Shown here: positions 1 through 6,318 of the stretch, in pieces | Position numbering within the stretch: position 1 is the first letter of the stretch | How the letters are laid out: the number at the start of each line of letters is the position of its first letter | Assembly: GCA_036260395.1 (NCBI GenBank) | Contig: DASZZY010000165.1 | Location: 1 to 8,168, forward strand | Reading direction: 5' to 3' | Length of the DNA stretch: 8,168 nt | From: DASZZY01 sp036260395 | GTDB lineage: Bacteria > Actinomycetota > UBA4738 > CALAEC01 | Position numbers and translations under genes: made by a program | Notes under the pieces: generated by a model | Seen by the model: the letters and a program-made list of their open reading frames with translations, nothing else | Told to the model about the DNA's origin: nothing | Database searches by the model: none

Positions 1-1
1 C

Positions 2-1066
2 CCGGCGCCGGCGCCGCCGGTTCGGCCCTCGCGCCTCCGCCGGGCGAGCCGCCGCCGGAGATCTCGCCGGGTGGCGCTCCTCCTCCTCGTCGTCGTGGGC
101 GCGGCCGGCGCGGCGGCCGCCTGGTGGTACCTCCCCCGGCCGACCGCTCCGGCCCCGGCGCGGGAGGCCACCGGCGCGCCCCTCCCCCCGACCCAGCGCG
201 TCGTGACGTGGGCGGTCTGGGACGATGAGGGGGAGACGGGTCCCGCGGTGGCCGTCCTCACCGCCGGGGGAGGAGAGGAACCCATCGCCCTGGCCATCCC
301 GGGCAACCTTACCGTCAGCATCCCCGGCCACGGCCTGGGGACCGTCGACGACGCGGCCGTCAGCGGCGACGTCACCGTCCTGGCCGCCACGGTGGAGAAC
401 GTCCTCGGCGTCCAGGTGGACGAGGCGTGGGGCATCCCGATGGAGCAGCTCGGCTCGCTCGTCGATGACCTCGGATCGATCGAGGTCGAGGGCCGTCCGC
501 TCGAGGGATCGGCGGTGGTGGACTACCTGCGGGAGCCGGCGGCCTCCGCCGCCGACGAGCGGGTGATCCGCTGGCAGGCGGTGCTCGCGGGCCTCCTGGC
601 CGCGCTCAACGAGCACCCCTCCGCGGCCGCCGGTGTCCCGGCCGACGTCCGTCCGGCGCTCGTCGCCGGCCCCGTCGAGATCCTCTCGGTGCCGGTGGAG
701 CCGGTCGGCGCCGGGCTGGTCCGGCTCGACGAGGCGGGCCTGGCCCGGATCGTGGCCATGCATCTCGTGCCCACCGGTGGGGAAGAGAAGGCCCGGTTGG
801 TAGTCTTGAACGGCAACGGGAGGCCGGGGGTCGGCCAGCGGGTGGCCCGGCTCTTGGTCCCGGAGGGGTTCCGGCTGGTCTCGTCGCAGAACGCCGCCAG
901 GTTCGATCACCGGGAGACCATGATCATCGCTTCTTCGAACGAGGATCTCGCCGCCGCGCGGAAGGCCCGGCGGCTGCTCGGCGTGGGACAGGTGCTGCTG
1001 GGGAACGAGGCGTCCGGGATCGCGGACGTGACCGTGGTCGTCGGCCGGGACTTCGGAGGTCCGTGA
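2..1066 (+). CDS. LCP-like / LytR_C envelope protein, 5' end probably outside the window
   Basis: Membrane-anchored protein of the LytR-CpsA-Psr type. The frame is open from base 2 and contains no ATG, GTG or TTG before the GTG at 71. The 23 codons before that GTG encode a Pro-Ala stretch followed by RRASRRRRSRR, directly ahead of a hydrophobic segment (residues 1-21 counted from the GTG). Such a basic cytoplasmic tail before a membrane anchor suggests the true start lies upstream and the GTG is internal; if the GTG is used the protein is 331 aa. Residues ~60-180 resemble a degenerate LCP core: SIPGHGLG at 83-90, a VDDLG motif at 131-135 and YLREP at 152-156. Residues ~240-330 match the LytR_C domain, with VVLNGNGRPG near 244 and ADVTVVVGRDF at the end. 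LCP enzymes attach glycopolymers to the cell wall, but catalysis here is uncertain. The stop overlaps the rsfS start, so the two are probably cotranscribed. Confidence 0.8.
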   Translation, partial: PAPAPPVRPSRLRRASRRRRSRRVALLLLVVVGAAGAAAAWWYLPRPTAPAPAREATGAPLPPTQRVVTWAVWDDEGETGPAVAVLTAGGGEEPIALAIPGNLTVSIPGHGLGTVDDAAVSGDVTVLAATVENVLGVQVDEAWGIPMEQLGSLVDDLGSIEVEGRPLEGSAVVDYLREPAASAADERVIRWQAVLAGLLAALNEHPSAAAGVPADVRPALVAGPVEILSVPVEPVGAGLVRLDEAGLARIVAMHLVPTGGEEKARLVVLNGNGRPGVGQRVARLLVPEGFRLVSSQNAARFDHRETMIIASSNEDLAAARKARRLLGVGQVLLGNEASGIADVTVVVGRDFGGP

Positions 1067-1428
1067 CCGGGTCGGATCAGCTCGCCGCGGTCGCCGCCGG
1101 GGCCGCCTCCGCCAAGCAGGCGCGGGACGTCGTGGTCCTCGACGTCCGCGATCTCATCGCCATCACGGACTACTTCGTGATCGCCAGCGGGACCAGCGAT
1201 CGCCAGGTGAGGACCATCGCCGAGGAGATCGAGAGCGCCCTGCGCCGCGAGGGCCTGAAGCCCGTTCGCCGGGAGGGCATGGAGGACGCCCGGTGGGTCC
1301 TCCTCGACTTCGTCGACCTCGTGGCCCACGTGTTCCAGCAGGACGATCGTGACTACTACAGCCTCGAGCGGCTGTGGGGCGACGCCCCCCGCCTGGCGTG
1401 GGAGGCGCGGGCGGCCTCCAGCGGATAG
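1063..1428 (+). CDS. rsfS: ribosomal silencing factor RsfS
   Basis: A 121-aa protein of the RsfS/Iojap/DUF143 family. These proteins bind ribosomal protein uL14 on the 50S subunit and block joining with 30S, lowering translation in stationary phase or starvation. The family signature is clear: ITDYFVIASGTSDRQV at ~34-49, the EEIESALR helix, then REGMEDARWVLLDFVDLVAHVF (given here only as residues ~69-91 with key R-W-LLD and HVF), and the C-terminal YYSLERLWGD. Length is normal for the family. The GTG start shares GTGA with the stop of the upstream envelope gene, giving translational coupling. An LCP/LytR_C gene just before rsfS, usually behind nadD, is a common actinobacterial arrangement; nadD would lie outside this window. 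Confidence 0.95.
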   Translation: MTGSDQLAAVAAGAASAKQARDVVVLDVRDLIAITDYFVIASGTSDRQVRTIAEEIESALRREGLKPVRREGMEDARWVLLDFVDLVAHVFQQDDRDYYSLERLWGDAPRLAWEARAASSG

Positions 1429-1441
1429 GCGCGGCTGCGCT

Positions 1442-1447
1442 TACCAT
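1442..1447 (+). promoter_or_regulatory. candidate -10 box (TACCAT) for a leaderless transcript
   Basis: TACCAT fits the actinobacterial TANNNT -10 pattern. It ends 7 nt before the GTG at 1455, so transcription would begin at or next to the start codon. No Shine-Dalgarno sequence precedes that GTG, which agrees with a leaderless mRNA. No good -35 was seen. The box lies in the 26 nt between rsfS and the next gene. Confidence 0.4.
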
Positions 1448-1454
1448 CATCGGC

Positions 1455-3404
1455 GTGAGCTCCCAGGCGACGGACCCCCTCGAAGCCGCTCGACAGGCCC
1501 TGGCCAGGCATGCATGGCAGGAGGCCTTCGCCCTGCTGAAGGAGGGCGACCGGAACGGAGGCCTCTCCGCGGAGGACCTCGAGGGGCTCGGCGAGGCGGC
1601 CTGGTGGATCGGACGGGGCGACGACGTCCTCGACGCCCGCGAGCGCGCCTATGCCGCCTACCTGGCCGACGGCCAGGCCGAGCGCGCGGCGATGGTCGCG
1701 CTGGCGCTGGCCCGGGACCATCACGACCGGCTGGCGAGGCCCGCGGCGGTAGGGTGGTTCAAGCGGGCGGAGCGGCTCCTCGAGGGGAACACCGAGTCGG
1801 CGGCGTACGGGTGGGTGCTGCGGATGCGGGGGCACGCTCGGCTCGAGGAGGGGGACCTCGATGCGGCCGAAGCGGCCCTCGAGCGCGTCCTCGAGATCGG
1901 GATGAAGACGGGCGACCCGGACCTGCAGGCGATGGCCCTGCAAGGGAAGGGCGAGATCCTCATCGCCCGGGGCAGGGTCGATGAAGGTCTCGACGCCATC
2001 GACGAGGCCATGGTCGCCGCCGTGGGCGGCGAGCTGGGCGCCTGGACGACCGGTGCCATCTACTGCAACACGATCAACGCGTGCGGCCGGTTGGCCGACT
2101 ACGGGCGCGCCGGCCAGTGGACGGAAGCCGCGAATCGCTGGTGCGAGCGCCAGTCGATCTCTGGCTTCCCCGGGATCTGCCGCGTCAAGAAGGCCGAGAT
2201 CACCCGGCTGCGCGGCGCGTGGCGGGAGGCCGAGGAGCAGGCCCGGCTGGCATGTGAGGAGCTGCTGGCCACGGGACGCCCGAAGTACGCCGCCAGTGGG
2301 TTCTACGAGCTGGGCGAGATCCGCCTCCGGATGGGGGAGCTCGAGACGGCCGAGCAGGCCTTCCGGGATGCGCACGCCCAGGGCATCGACCCGCAGCCCG
2401 GGTTGGCGCTGCTTCGGCTGGCCGAGGGAAAGGCTGACGCCGCCTCGGCGATGATCCGGCGGGCACTCGCGAACGCCACCGATCAGCTGGAGCGAGCGCG
2501 GCTCCTGCCCGCCGCGGTGGAGATCGCCGTGGCGGCCGCGGACCTCGACGCCGCTCGGCGGGCCGCGGACGAGATGGAGGAGATCGTCGAGGTCTTCCAG
2601 GGCGTCACCCAGCGGGCCCGTGCGGCGACGGCCCGGGGAACGGTCGAGCTCGCCGAGGGCGATGCCGACGGCGCCGTGAGGTCGCTCCGCCGGGCGTGGC
2701 AGCTGTGGCGCGAGGAGGACCTGCCGTACGAGGCGGCGCGGGCCCGGCTGTTGCTGGGCCGGGCGTACCGCGCGCTCGGCGACGAGGACGCGGCGGCGCT
2801 GGAGATCGACGCCGCCCGGTCGGCGTTGGAGGAGCTCGGTGCGGTGCCCGACGCCTGGCGGGCGGCCGACCTGCTGCGGGAGGGCCGTGCCGGGGAGGTC
2901 GCCCCGCGGGTGGCCAGGACGTTCCTGTTCAGCGACATCGTCAAGTCCACGAACCTCGTCGAGGCCATCGGCGATGAGGCGTGGGAGGACCTGATCCGGT
3001 GGCACGACCAGGCGCTCCGCGCGCGCTTCGACAAGCACGAGGGTGAGGAGATCGACCACGCCGGCGACGGGTTCTTCGTGGCGTTCCCGGATCCTCGGTC
3101 GGCCCTGGAGTGCGCCGTGGGGATCCAGCGCGACCTCGCGGAGCACCGCCGGACCGCGGGGTTCGCCCCGCAGGTCCGGATCGGCGTCCACGCCGCCGAG
3201 GCCACCCAGCGGGGGAGGGCCTTCGGCGGGAAGGGCGTCCACGAGGCGGCCCGTATCGGCGCGCTGGCCGGGGGCGGGGAGATCGTGGCCAGCGAGGAGA
3301 CCGTTCGAGCCGCCGGGGACGGCCTCGCGGCGTCGGAGGCCCGGGAGGAGACGCTGAAGGGCATATCGGAGCCCGTCCGCGTCGTCATCGTCGCCTGGCG
3401 CTGA
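1455..3404 (+). CDS. TPR-repeat protein with divergent C-terminal class III nucleotidyl cyclase domain
   Basis: A 649-aa soluble protein with no signal peptide or membrane segment. The frame is open back to 1374 inside rsfS, but GTG 1455 is preferred: it gives the N-terminus MSSQATDPLEAARQALARHA, typical of this group, and has a -10 box at leaderless distance. Residues ~10-475 are all-helical TPR-like repeats, for example ~119-152, 157-190, 280-312 and 390-460, a likely protein-interaction or sensing region. Residues ~488-649 form a class III cyclase homology domain with both metal-binding Asp residues: D494 in FLFSDIV and D538 in HAGDGFF, 44 residues apart as usual. The adenine-specifying Lys is D534, the partner Asp is A589, and the transition-state Asn is H596; Arg R600 is kept. 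Similar variants with xDxAGDG and VHxAAR are widespread, but their activity and substrate are unclear. It could be an active noncanonical cyclase, a pseudo-enzyme or a nucleotide-binding sensor. Confidence 0.88.
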   Translation: MSSQATDPLEAARQALARHAWQEAFALLKEGDRNGGLSAEDLEGLGEAAWWIGRGDDVLDARERAYAAYLADGQAERAAMVALALARDHHDRLARPAAVGWFKRAERLLEGNTESAAYGWVLRMRGHARLEEGDLDAAEAALERVLEIGMKTGDPDLQAMALQGKGEILIARGRVDEGLDAIDEAMVAAVGGELGAWTTGAIYCNTINACGRLADYGRAGQWTEAANRWCERQSISGFPGICRVKKAEITRLRGAWREAEEQARLACEELLATGRPKYAASGFYELGEIRLRMGELETAEQAFRDAHAQGIDPQPGLALLRLAEGKADAASAMIRRALANATDQLERARLLPAAVEIAVAAADLDAARRAADEMEEIVEVFQGVTQRARAATARGTVELAEGDADGAVRSLRRAWQLWREEDLPYEAARARLLLGRAYRALGDEDAAALEIDAARSALEELGAVPDAWRAADLLREGRAGEVAPRVARTFLFSDIVKSTNLVEAIGDEAWEDLIRWHDQALRARFDKHEGEEIDHAGDGFFVAFPDPRSALECAVGIQRDLAEHRRTAGFAPQVRIGVHAAEATQRGRAFGGKGVHEAARIGALAGGGEIVASEETVRAAGDGLAASEAREETLKGISEPVRVVIVAWR

Positions 3405-3425
3405 GGGACGGCCCCACCCGACTGC

Positions 3426-3431
3426 TACAAT
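3426..3431 (+). promoter_or_regulatory. -10 box of the tRNA-Ala gene
   Basis: TACAAT closely matches the bacterial -10 consensus TATAAT and lies 10 nt upstream of the mature tRNA 5' end, a usual distance for a stable-RNA promoter. It starts 21 nt after the stop of the upstream gene. The region where a -35 would be, around 3402-3408, is only a weak match. Confidence 0.55.
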
Positions 3432-3441
3432 CGATGAACCC

Positions 3442-3514
3442 GGGGCTGTAGCTCAGTTGGTAGAGCGCGTGCTCGGCAGGCACGAGGTCAGGGGTTCGAC
3501 TCCCCTCAGCTCCA
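3442..3514 (+). tRNA. tRNA-Ala (anticodon GGC)
   Basis: A complete cloverleaf. Acceptor GGGGCTG (3442-3448) pairs with CAGCTCC (3507-3513) and includes the G3-U70 wobble that marks alanine tRNAs. D stem GCTC/GAGC; anticodon stem CGTGC/GCACG (3468-3472/3480-3484); loop TCGGCAG with anticodon GGC at 3475-3477; T stem AGGGG/CCCCT; T loop TTCGACT. The discriminator is A3514. CCA is not encoded: the genome reads ACCG here. Unusually, position 33 is C rather than the nearly universal U. The gene is the attachment target for the repeats at 5905 and 7200. Confidence 0.96.
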
Positions 3515-3517
3515 CCG
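3472..3517 (+). repeat. attachment-site repeat copy A (3' part of tRNA-Ala)
   Basis: These 46 bp run from tRNA position 31 through the 3' end plus CCG. They recur at 5905-5950 with one mismatch (G at 3494 against A), and the first 44 bp recur at 7200-7243 with one mismatch (C at 3500 against T). All copies are in the same orientation. Copy A lies inside the functional tRNA gene, so it would be attL of a tandem pair of integrations. The symmetric anticodon stem CGTGC/GCACG around a 7-nt loop is a common core site for tyrosine recombinases. Confidence 0.85.
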
Positions 3518-3558
3518 CATTGCTTGCTGAAGCCATTCGTCGTCCCAATCGGTAAACC

Positions 3559-3586
3559 CCGACCACCGGCCCGATGAGGCGGTCGG
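3559..3586. terminator. candidate hairpin between tRNA-Ala and the convergent cyclase gene
   Basis: CCGACCACC (3559-3567) can pair with GGCGGTCGG (3578-3586), nine positions with one A-C mismatch and a 10-nt loop. It lies between the tRNA (plus strand) and the end of the cyclase gene (minus strand), where a bidirectional terminator would be useful. There is no T tract on either strand, so factor-independent termination is doubtful. I see nothing else in 3518-3630. Confidence 0.35.
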
Positions 3587-3630
3587 TGAAGATTGCGTCA
3601 TTCATGGCGGCTGAGCACCTCGTAGCGCAG

Positions 3631-4422
3631 CTAGCCCGCGGGTCCTCGCAGGAGGAAGGACTTCGTGTCGCCCTTGCCCTTCAGGTCGATGGTTCCTCGT
3701 GGTTCGAGGTCGAAGGTCCCCCGCAGCGCCTCGGCCACGGGCTCGGAGACGTGGATCCGGTTCGGCTCGGCCGAGGACTCCAGGCGGTTGGCCACGTTGA
3801 CGGTGTCGCCCCACACGTCGTAGACGAACTTCCGCGTCCCGATCACCCCTGCAACCGCGGGGCCGGAGTGGACGCCGATGCGGATCCTCCAGTCCCGGCC
3901 GCTCGACACGTTGAGACGCGCCACCGCCTCCACCATCCCCAGGGCCAGCTCTGCCACCGCCGTCGCGTGGTCCGCCCGCGTCCCGGGCAGGCCGCCCACC
4001 GCGAGGTAGGCGTCGCCGATCGTCTTGATCTTCTCGACCTCCGTCCGTTCGCACAGGGCATCGAACTCCGAGAACAACCGGTTGAGCTCGGAGACCAGCA
4101 GCTGCGGCTCCAGCTCCGAGGAGATCGAGGTGAAGCCGACCAGGTCGCTGAACAGCACGGTCACCGAGGCGTAGCGGTCGGCGATCGTCGTCTCGCCGTC
4201 GCCTAGCCGGTCGATGATGGCCTGCGGCAGGATGTTCAGGAGTAGCGAATGGGAGCGAGCGCGCTCCTGGTCCAGCTCCCGCATCACGCTCGACAGCAGC
4301 TTGGACGTCGAGTCCTGCATCTCTTCCATCTGCCGGACGTTAGTGTCCATACGCGCGAGCTTGCGCGCGAGGAGGCGGTTCTCTCGCTGCAGGTCCTCGG
4401 GGGACGGGGCCCGGTCGTCCAT
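3631..4422 (-). CDS. class III adenylate cyclase with N-terminal coiled coil
   Basis: A 263-aa soluble protein that would make cAMP from ATP. The ATG at 4422 is chosen because a GGGAG Shine-Dalgarno lies about 6 nt upstream; the frame stays open further upstream but overlaps the FIST gene. Residues ~10-65 form a charged coiled coil ending in HSLLLNILPQAIIDRL (57-72), a linker typical of cyclases driven by a sensor. The catalytic domain (~85-260) is complete: metal-binding D93 (LFSDLVGFTS) and D137 (KTIGDAY), adenine-specifying K133 and D202 (YDVWGD), and transition-state N209 and R213 (VNVANR). This set indicates ATP specificity and activity as a homodimer. With no sensor domain of its own, it is probably controlled by the FIST protein encoded 11 bp upstream in the same operon. 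It lies inside putative cassette 1. Confidence 0.93.
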   Translation of the reverse strand: MDDRAPSPEDLQRENRLLARKLARMDTNVRQMEEMQDSTSKLLSSVMRELDQERARSHSLLLNILPQAIIDRLGDGETTIADRYASVTVLFSDLVGFTSISSELEPQLLVSELNRLFSEFDALCERTEVEKIKTIGDAYLAVGGLPGTRADHATAVAELALGMVEAVARLNVSSGRDWRIRIGVHSGPAVAGVIGTRKFVYDVWGDTVNVANRLESSAEPNRIHVSEPVAEALRGTFDLEPRGTIDLKGKGDTKSFLLRGPAG

Positions 4423-4433
4423 GGGGGCTCCCG

Positions 4434-5597
4434 CTACTCGGTGCCGAGCAGCACCGCGACCATGGTCTCGTGGTGGAGCCGCGTGGACGACCCGGCCTCG
4501 AGGGGGGCGATCTCGCCGTAGGAGTAGAAGCCGCAGATCGGCATGTTTTCCCCGAACTCGGTGCGCGCGATGTCGAACTCCCGGCCCGTACGGGTCCCCA
4601 GCAGGAGTTTCCGGATCGCGCACGAGAACACCAGGACCGCCTCCGGCGCCGACCCCTCCGGGTACGCCTTCACCGCCCGCTGGAACGCCGACCGGGCTCC
4701 GTCGAAGATCTCCTCGGTCACCGCGACGGCGAGCTGCACGCGCGCCCCCTCGGGAACGCCGGCCGTGACCGTCAGTGCGCCCGGTTCCTCGTCGCGCGTC
4801 CAGGCGACGCGCAGATAGAAGTCGTCCGAGGCGTCCTCGAACACCGCCAGCGGGTGGGCGGTCGTCGGTCGCGCGCCGGCGCCGAGGTAGCGCTCGTAGA
4901 AGGCCATGGCAGGCTCGTCGTCGATCTCGTACACCACGCTCGCCGTGGCCCGCGTCACCCGGCCGGGCTTGCCGACGGGCCGCCAACCGGCGTCCAGTCC
5001 GAACGAGAAGATCAGGGGACCAGAGAACAGGAGCACCGGGACGGCATCGGTGACGACCCGGCCGTTGAAGAACTGGCGTGCCGTGGTCCCGCGGTCGGTG
5101 ATCGTCAGCGGGGCGGCGACTCCGCCGAGGACGGTCACACCCTCGCCGAGCTCGTCCCGGAGGTCGGCGAGGAGGTTCCGGGGCAGGCCGGCGATGGACG
5201 GGGTCGTGATGCACAGGCGTGGCTCGCGGTCGGTCTTCGAACGGGCCTCGTGCACCGCACGACGCACCGCCGCCTTTTCGTCCACCGACAGCCCCGTGCC
5301 CAACCCCGCGGTGATGTCCACGGTGTCGGAGACGAAGAGAGCGAGTGTCACCGAGTCCTCCAGGAAACCAAGAACCGACGACATCTCACCCATGGAGGTG
5401 GAACCGATGATGTCGGTGTCGGGATACGCCTCGGCGAATCCGGAGCCGAGCACCTCGGAGTCCGTGTCGAAGTTGGAGAAGAGCAGTCCAGCCCTCGGGG
5501 ACGCCCCGTCGAGGCCGGCCTCGCATTGCGCGACCACCGAGGCGACGGCATCCGCGGCGTCGACCTCGTCGCTGTGCCCGACCACCATGCGGAACAT
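4434..5597 (-). CDS. FIST-domain sensory protein (FIST_N + FIST_C)
   Basis: A 387-aa cytoplasmic protein without signal peptide or membrane segment. The N-terminal two thirds match FIST_N: start with GHSDEVDAADA, SNFDTDSEVLG near 41, and IIGSTSMGEMSS near 64-75, where family members carry an IGCSTxGE-like motif; here the Cys is absent. The C-terminal ~120 residues match FIST_C: VLVFSCAIRKLLLG, then ICGFYSYGEIAP (~354-365), then HHETMVAVLLGTE. FIST domains are predicted small-ligand sensors, often fused or adjacent to histidine kinases, cyclic-nucleotide enzymes or methyl-accepting proteins. The cyclase gene follows after 11 bp, so this is probably its input module. ATG 5597 is preferred because a TAGGAT -10 box ends 6 nt before it; ATG 5588 is an alternative. 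The ligand cannot be told from sequence. Confidence 0.92.
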   Translation of the reverse strand: MFRMVVGHSDEVDAADAVASVVAQCEAGLDGASPRAGLLFSNFDTDSEVLGSGFAEAYPDTDIIGSTSMGEMSSVLGFLEDSVTLALFVSDTVDITAGLGTGLSVDEKAAVRRAVHEARSKTDREPRLCITTPSIAGLPRNLLADLRDELGEGVTVLGGVAAPLTITDRGTTARQFFNGRVVTDAVPVLLFSGPLIFSFGLDAGWRPVGKPGRVTRATASVVYEIDDEPAMAFYERYLGAGARPTTAHPLAVFEDASDDFYLRVAWTRDEEPGALTVTAGVPEGARVQLAVAVTEEIFDGARSAFQRAVKAYPEGSAPEAVLVFSCAIRKLLLGTRTGREFDIARTEFGENMPICGFYSYGEIAPLEAGSSTRLHHETMVAVLLGTE

Positions 5598-5603
5598 GGC
5601 CCG

Positions 5604-5609
5604 ATCCTA
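5604..5609 (-). promoter_or_regulatory. -10 box (TAGGAT) for a leaderless FIST-cyclase transcript
   Basis: On the minus strand TAGGAT is followed by 6 nt and then the ATG at 5597, so the start codon would be the 5' end of the mRNA. There is no Shine-Dalgarno sequence in between. A clear -35 is missing. This would drive the two-gene operon toward tRNA-Ala. Confidence 0.5.
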
Positions 5610-5762
5610 CTGCGGGGGACCGGCGTGCGGTGGGTGACACGCCCGGCGTGCGGCGGGCCACGCCCTCGTGGCGCCCGATCGTGTGGGGCGGGGCCGGGCC
5701 AGTGACTCGACTGCTCACCACGAGGCCGCTTGAGGCGGGTCACCGCAGAGAGGTGCAGATAC

Positions 5763-5797
5763 CCTTGGTCAGGGTGGTGACCGCCACCTTCCCAAGG
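5763..5797 (+). other. two-tier inverted repeat with a tRNA-Gly-like anticodon arm
   Basis: Outer stem CCTTGG (5763-5768) with CCAAGG (5792-5797), inner stem AGGGTGG (5771-5777) with CCACCTT (5784-5790), loop TGACCG. The segment also contains CACCTTCCCAAGGT (5785-5798), which resembles the anticodon arm of bacterial tRNA-Gly(CCC), and a GTCA/TGAC pair where a D stem would be. No matching acceptor or T arm follows, so it is not an intact tRNA. It could be a tRNA fragment, a structured leader or a terminator without T tract. It lies in the gene-free stretch 5598-6138, together with a GCCACG/CGTGGC hairpin at 5657-5672. Confidence 0.35.
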
Positions 5798-5816
5798 TAG
5801 GGATCATGGGGAAGAC

Positions 5817-5904
5817 GCTTAACCTACACCGCATAAGTGGGCGCACACCGCTTCCGTGCGCCGTGCCTGTCGCGCACGTCAGCACACCGCACGTCATCGG
5901 CATA
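5817..5904 (+). repeat. att-adjacent module, copy B
   Basis: This ~88-bp stretch directly precedes att copy B and is related to 7113-7199 before att copy C. Over 5824-5855 against 7120-7151 I count 27 of 32 identical bases, and over 5878-5904 against 7173-7199 18 of 27; the part between is weaker and contains a 1-bp length difference. It holds a perfect hairpin, GGCGCAC (5840-5846) with GTGCGCC (5856-5862), and two copies of GCACACCGC (5843-5851, 5882-5890). The likely role is the arm region of an attachment site. Confidence 0.6.
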
Positions 5905-5950
5905 CTCGGCAGGCACGAGGTCAGGGATTCGACTCCCCTCAGCTCCACCG
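5905..5950 (+). repeat. attachment-site repeat copy B (tRNA-Ala 3' fragment)
   Basis: 46 bp matching 3472-3517 of the tRNA-Ala gene with a single mismatch (A at 5927). It starts at tRNA position 31 and carries anticodon loop, anticodon-stem 3' strand, T arm, acceptor 3' strand and ACCG, but no 5' half. The upstream bases are unrelated to tRNA-Ala, so it is a displaced fragment and not a degraded whole gene. It is the junction between putative cassettes 1 and 2. Confidence 0.85.
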
Positions 5951-6085
5951 GTGGGAAGCGCTGGCCATTGCAGCTAGATCGCAGCTGGGTTCGCGATCGG
6001 CGATCGGAGCCCATGTTTCGAGCTCGATTCAGTGCTGCGGCCGCGGGTTGAGCCGCGAAGAGCGCCTTCTCTGAGAGCAAACGAA

Positions 6086-6116
6086 CTCGACGGCAGGTTA
6101 TATGCTCCGCGTCGAG
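6086..6116 (+). promoter_or_regulatory. inverted repeat around a TATA-like -10, probable operator/promoter
   Basis: CTCGACG (6086-6092) and CGTCGAG (6110-6116) are perfect inverted arms separated by 17 bp. The spacer contains TTATAT (6099-6104), an AT-rich stretch that stands out here and can serve as a -10 element. The downstream GTG is at 6139. An operator straddling the -10 would allow repression by a dimeric regulator. No convincing -35 was found. Confidence 0.4.
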
Positions 6117-6138
6117 ACTGCAGGGAAAGGGGGCAGGC

Positions 6139-6318
6139 GTGCTTCTCGGCACGGGCGCGATGAGCAATGTTGGCTCGCAGACGGCCATCTTGCTACGGGT
6201 AGCTAAGACTCCCTCCCGGGTGTTCGTCCGCGATGAAGCCAAGGTGCGCAAAATCCTCGGCGACGAGGTCGATCTGCGGGGTGCGGCTCAGGCGCGAATG
6301 ATCGGGCATCTCCGATGA
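6139..6318 (+). CDS. 59-aa hypothetical protein, translationally coupled to the next gene
   Basis: A short gene that I do not recognise. It starts with GTG, 5 nt after a near-ideal Shine-Dalgarno AAAGGGGG (6126-6133), and its TGA overlaps the ATG of the next gene as ATGA (6315-6318). A strong ribosome site plus a 4-bp stop-start overlap is good evidence for translation. The product begins MLLGTGAMSNVGSQTAILLR and ends in AAQARMIGHLR. It is mixed-charge and basic overall (KTPSRVFVRDEAKVRK in the middle), without signal peptide or membrane helix. ATG 6160 is a weaker alternative start. A CGTGC/GCACG hairpin (6138-6153) covers the start codon and might affect initiation. It could be a small regulator or a leader ORF. 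Confidence 0.6.
   Translation: MLLGTGAMSNVGSQTAILLRVAKTPSRVFVRDEAKVRKILGDEVDLRGAAQARMIGHLR

Larger units (their letters stand above)
3472..5904 (+). mobile_element. putative tRNA-Ala integrative cassette 1 (FIST/cyclase cargo)
   Basis: This 2433-bp interval is bounded by direct repeats of the tRNA-Ala 3' part, as expected after site-specific integration into that gene. Its right end carries a module of about 88 bp that is also present at the right end of the next interval. The cargo is the minus-strand FIST and cyclase operon. No integrase, excisionase or replication gene is present, so it is either non-autonomous, dependent on an integrase encoded elsewhere, or a decayed remnant. Element identity is inferred from the repeats, not from mobility genes. 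Confidence 0.55.

Noticed and set aside
1356..3242. A 628-codon open frame on the minus strand, antisense to the TPR-cyclase
   Set aside because: It is a high-GC shadow: low-complexity Pro/Arg/Gly/Leu product with no recognisable domain, while the plus-strand frame has clear TPR and cyclase motifs.
4423..5214. Upstream extension of the cyclase frame over the FIST gene
   Set aside because: The extension is Arg/Gly/Pro-rich and overlaps a well-supported gene in another frame; ATG 4422 has a Shine-Dalgarno and begins the recognisable coiled coil.
5769..6251. Minus-strand 160-codon frame across att copy B
   Set aside because: It reads antisense through the tRNA fragment and has no domain or ribosome site; explained as a phantom of the repeat.
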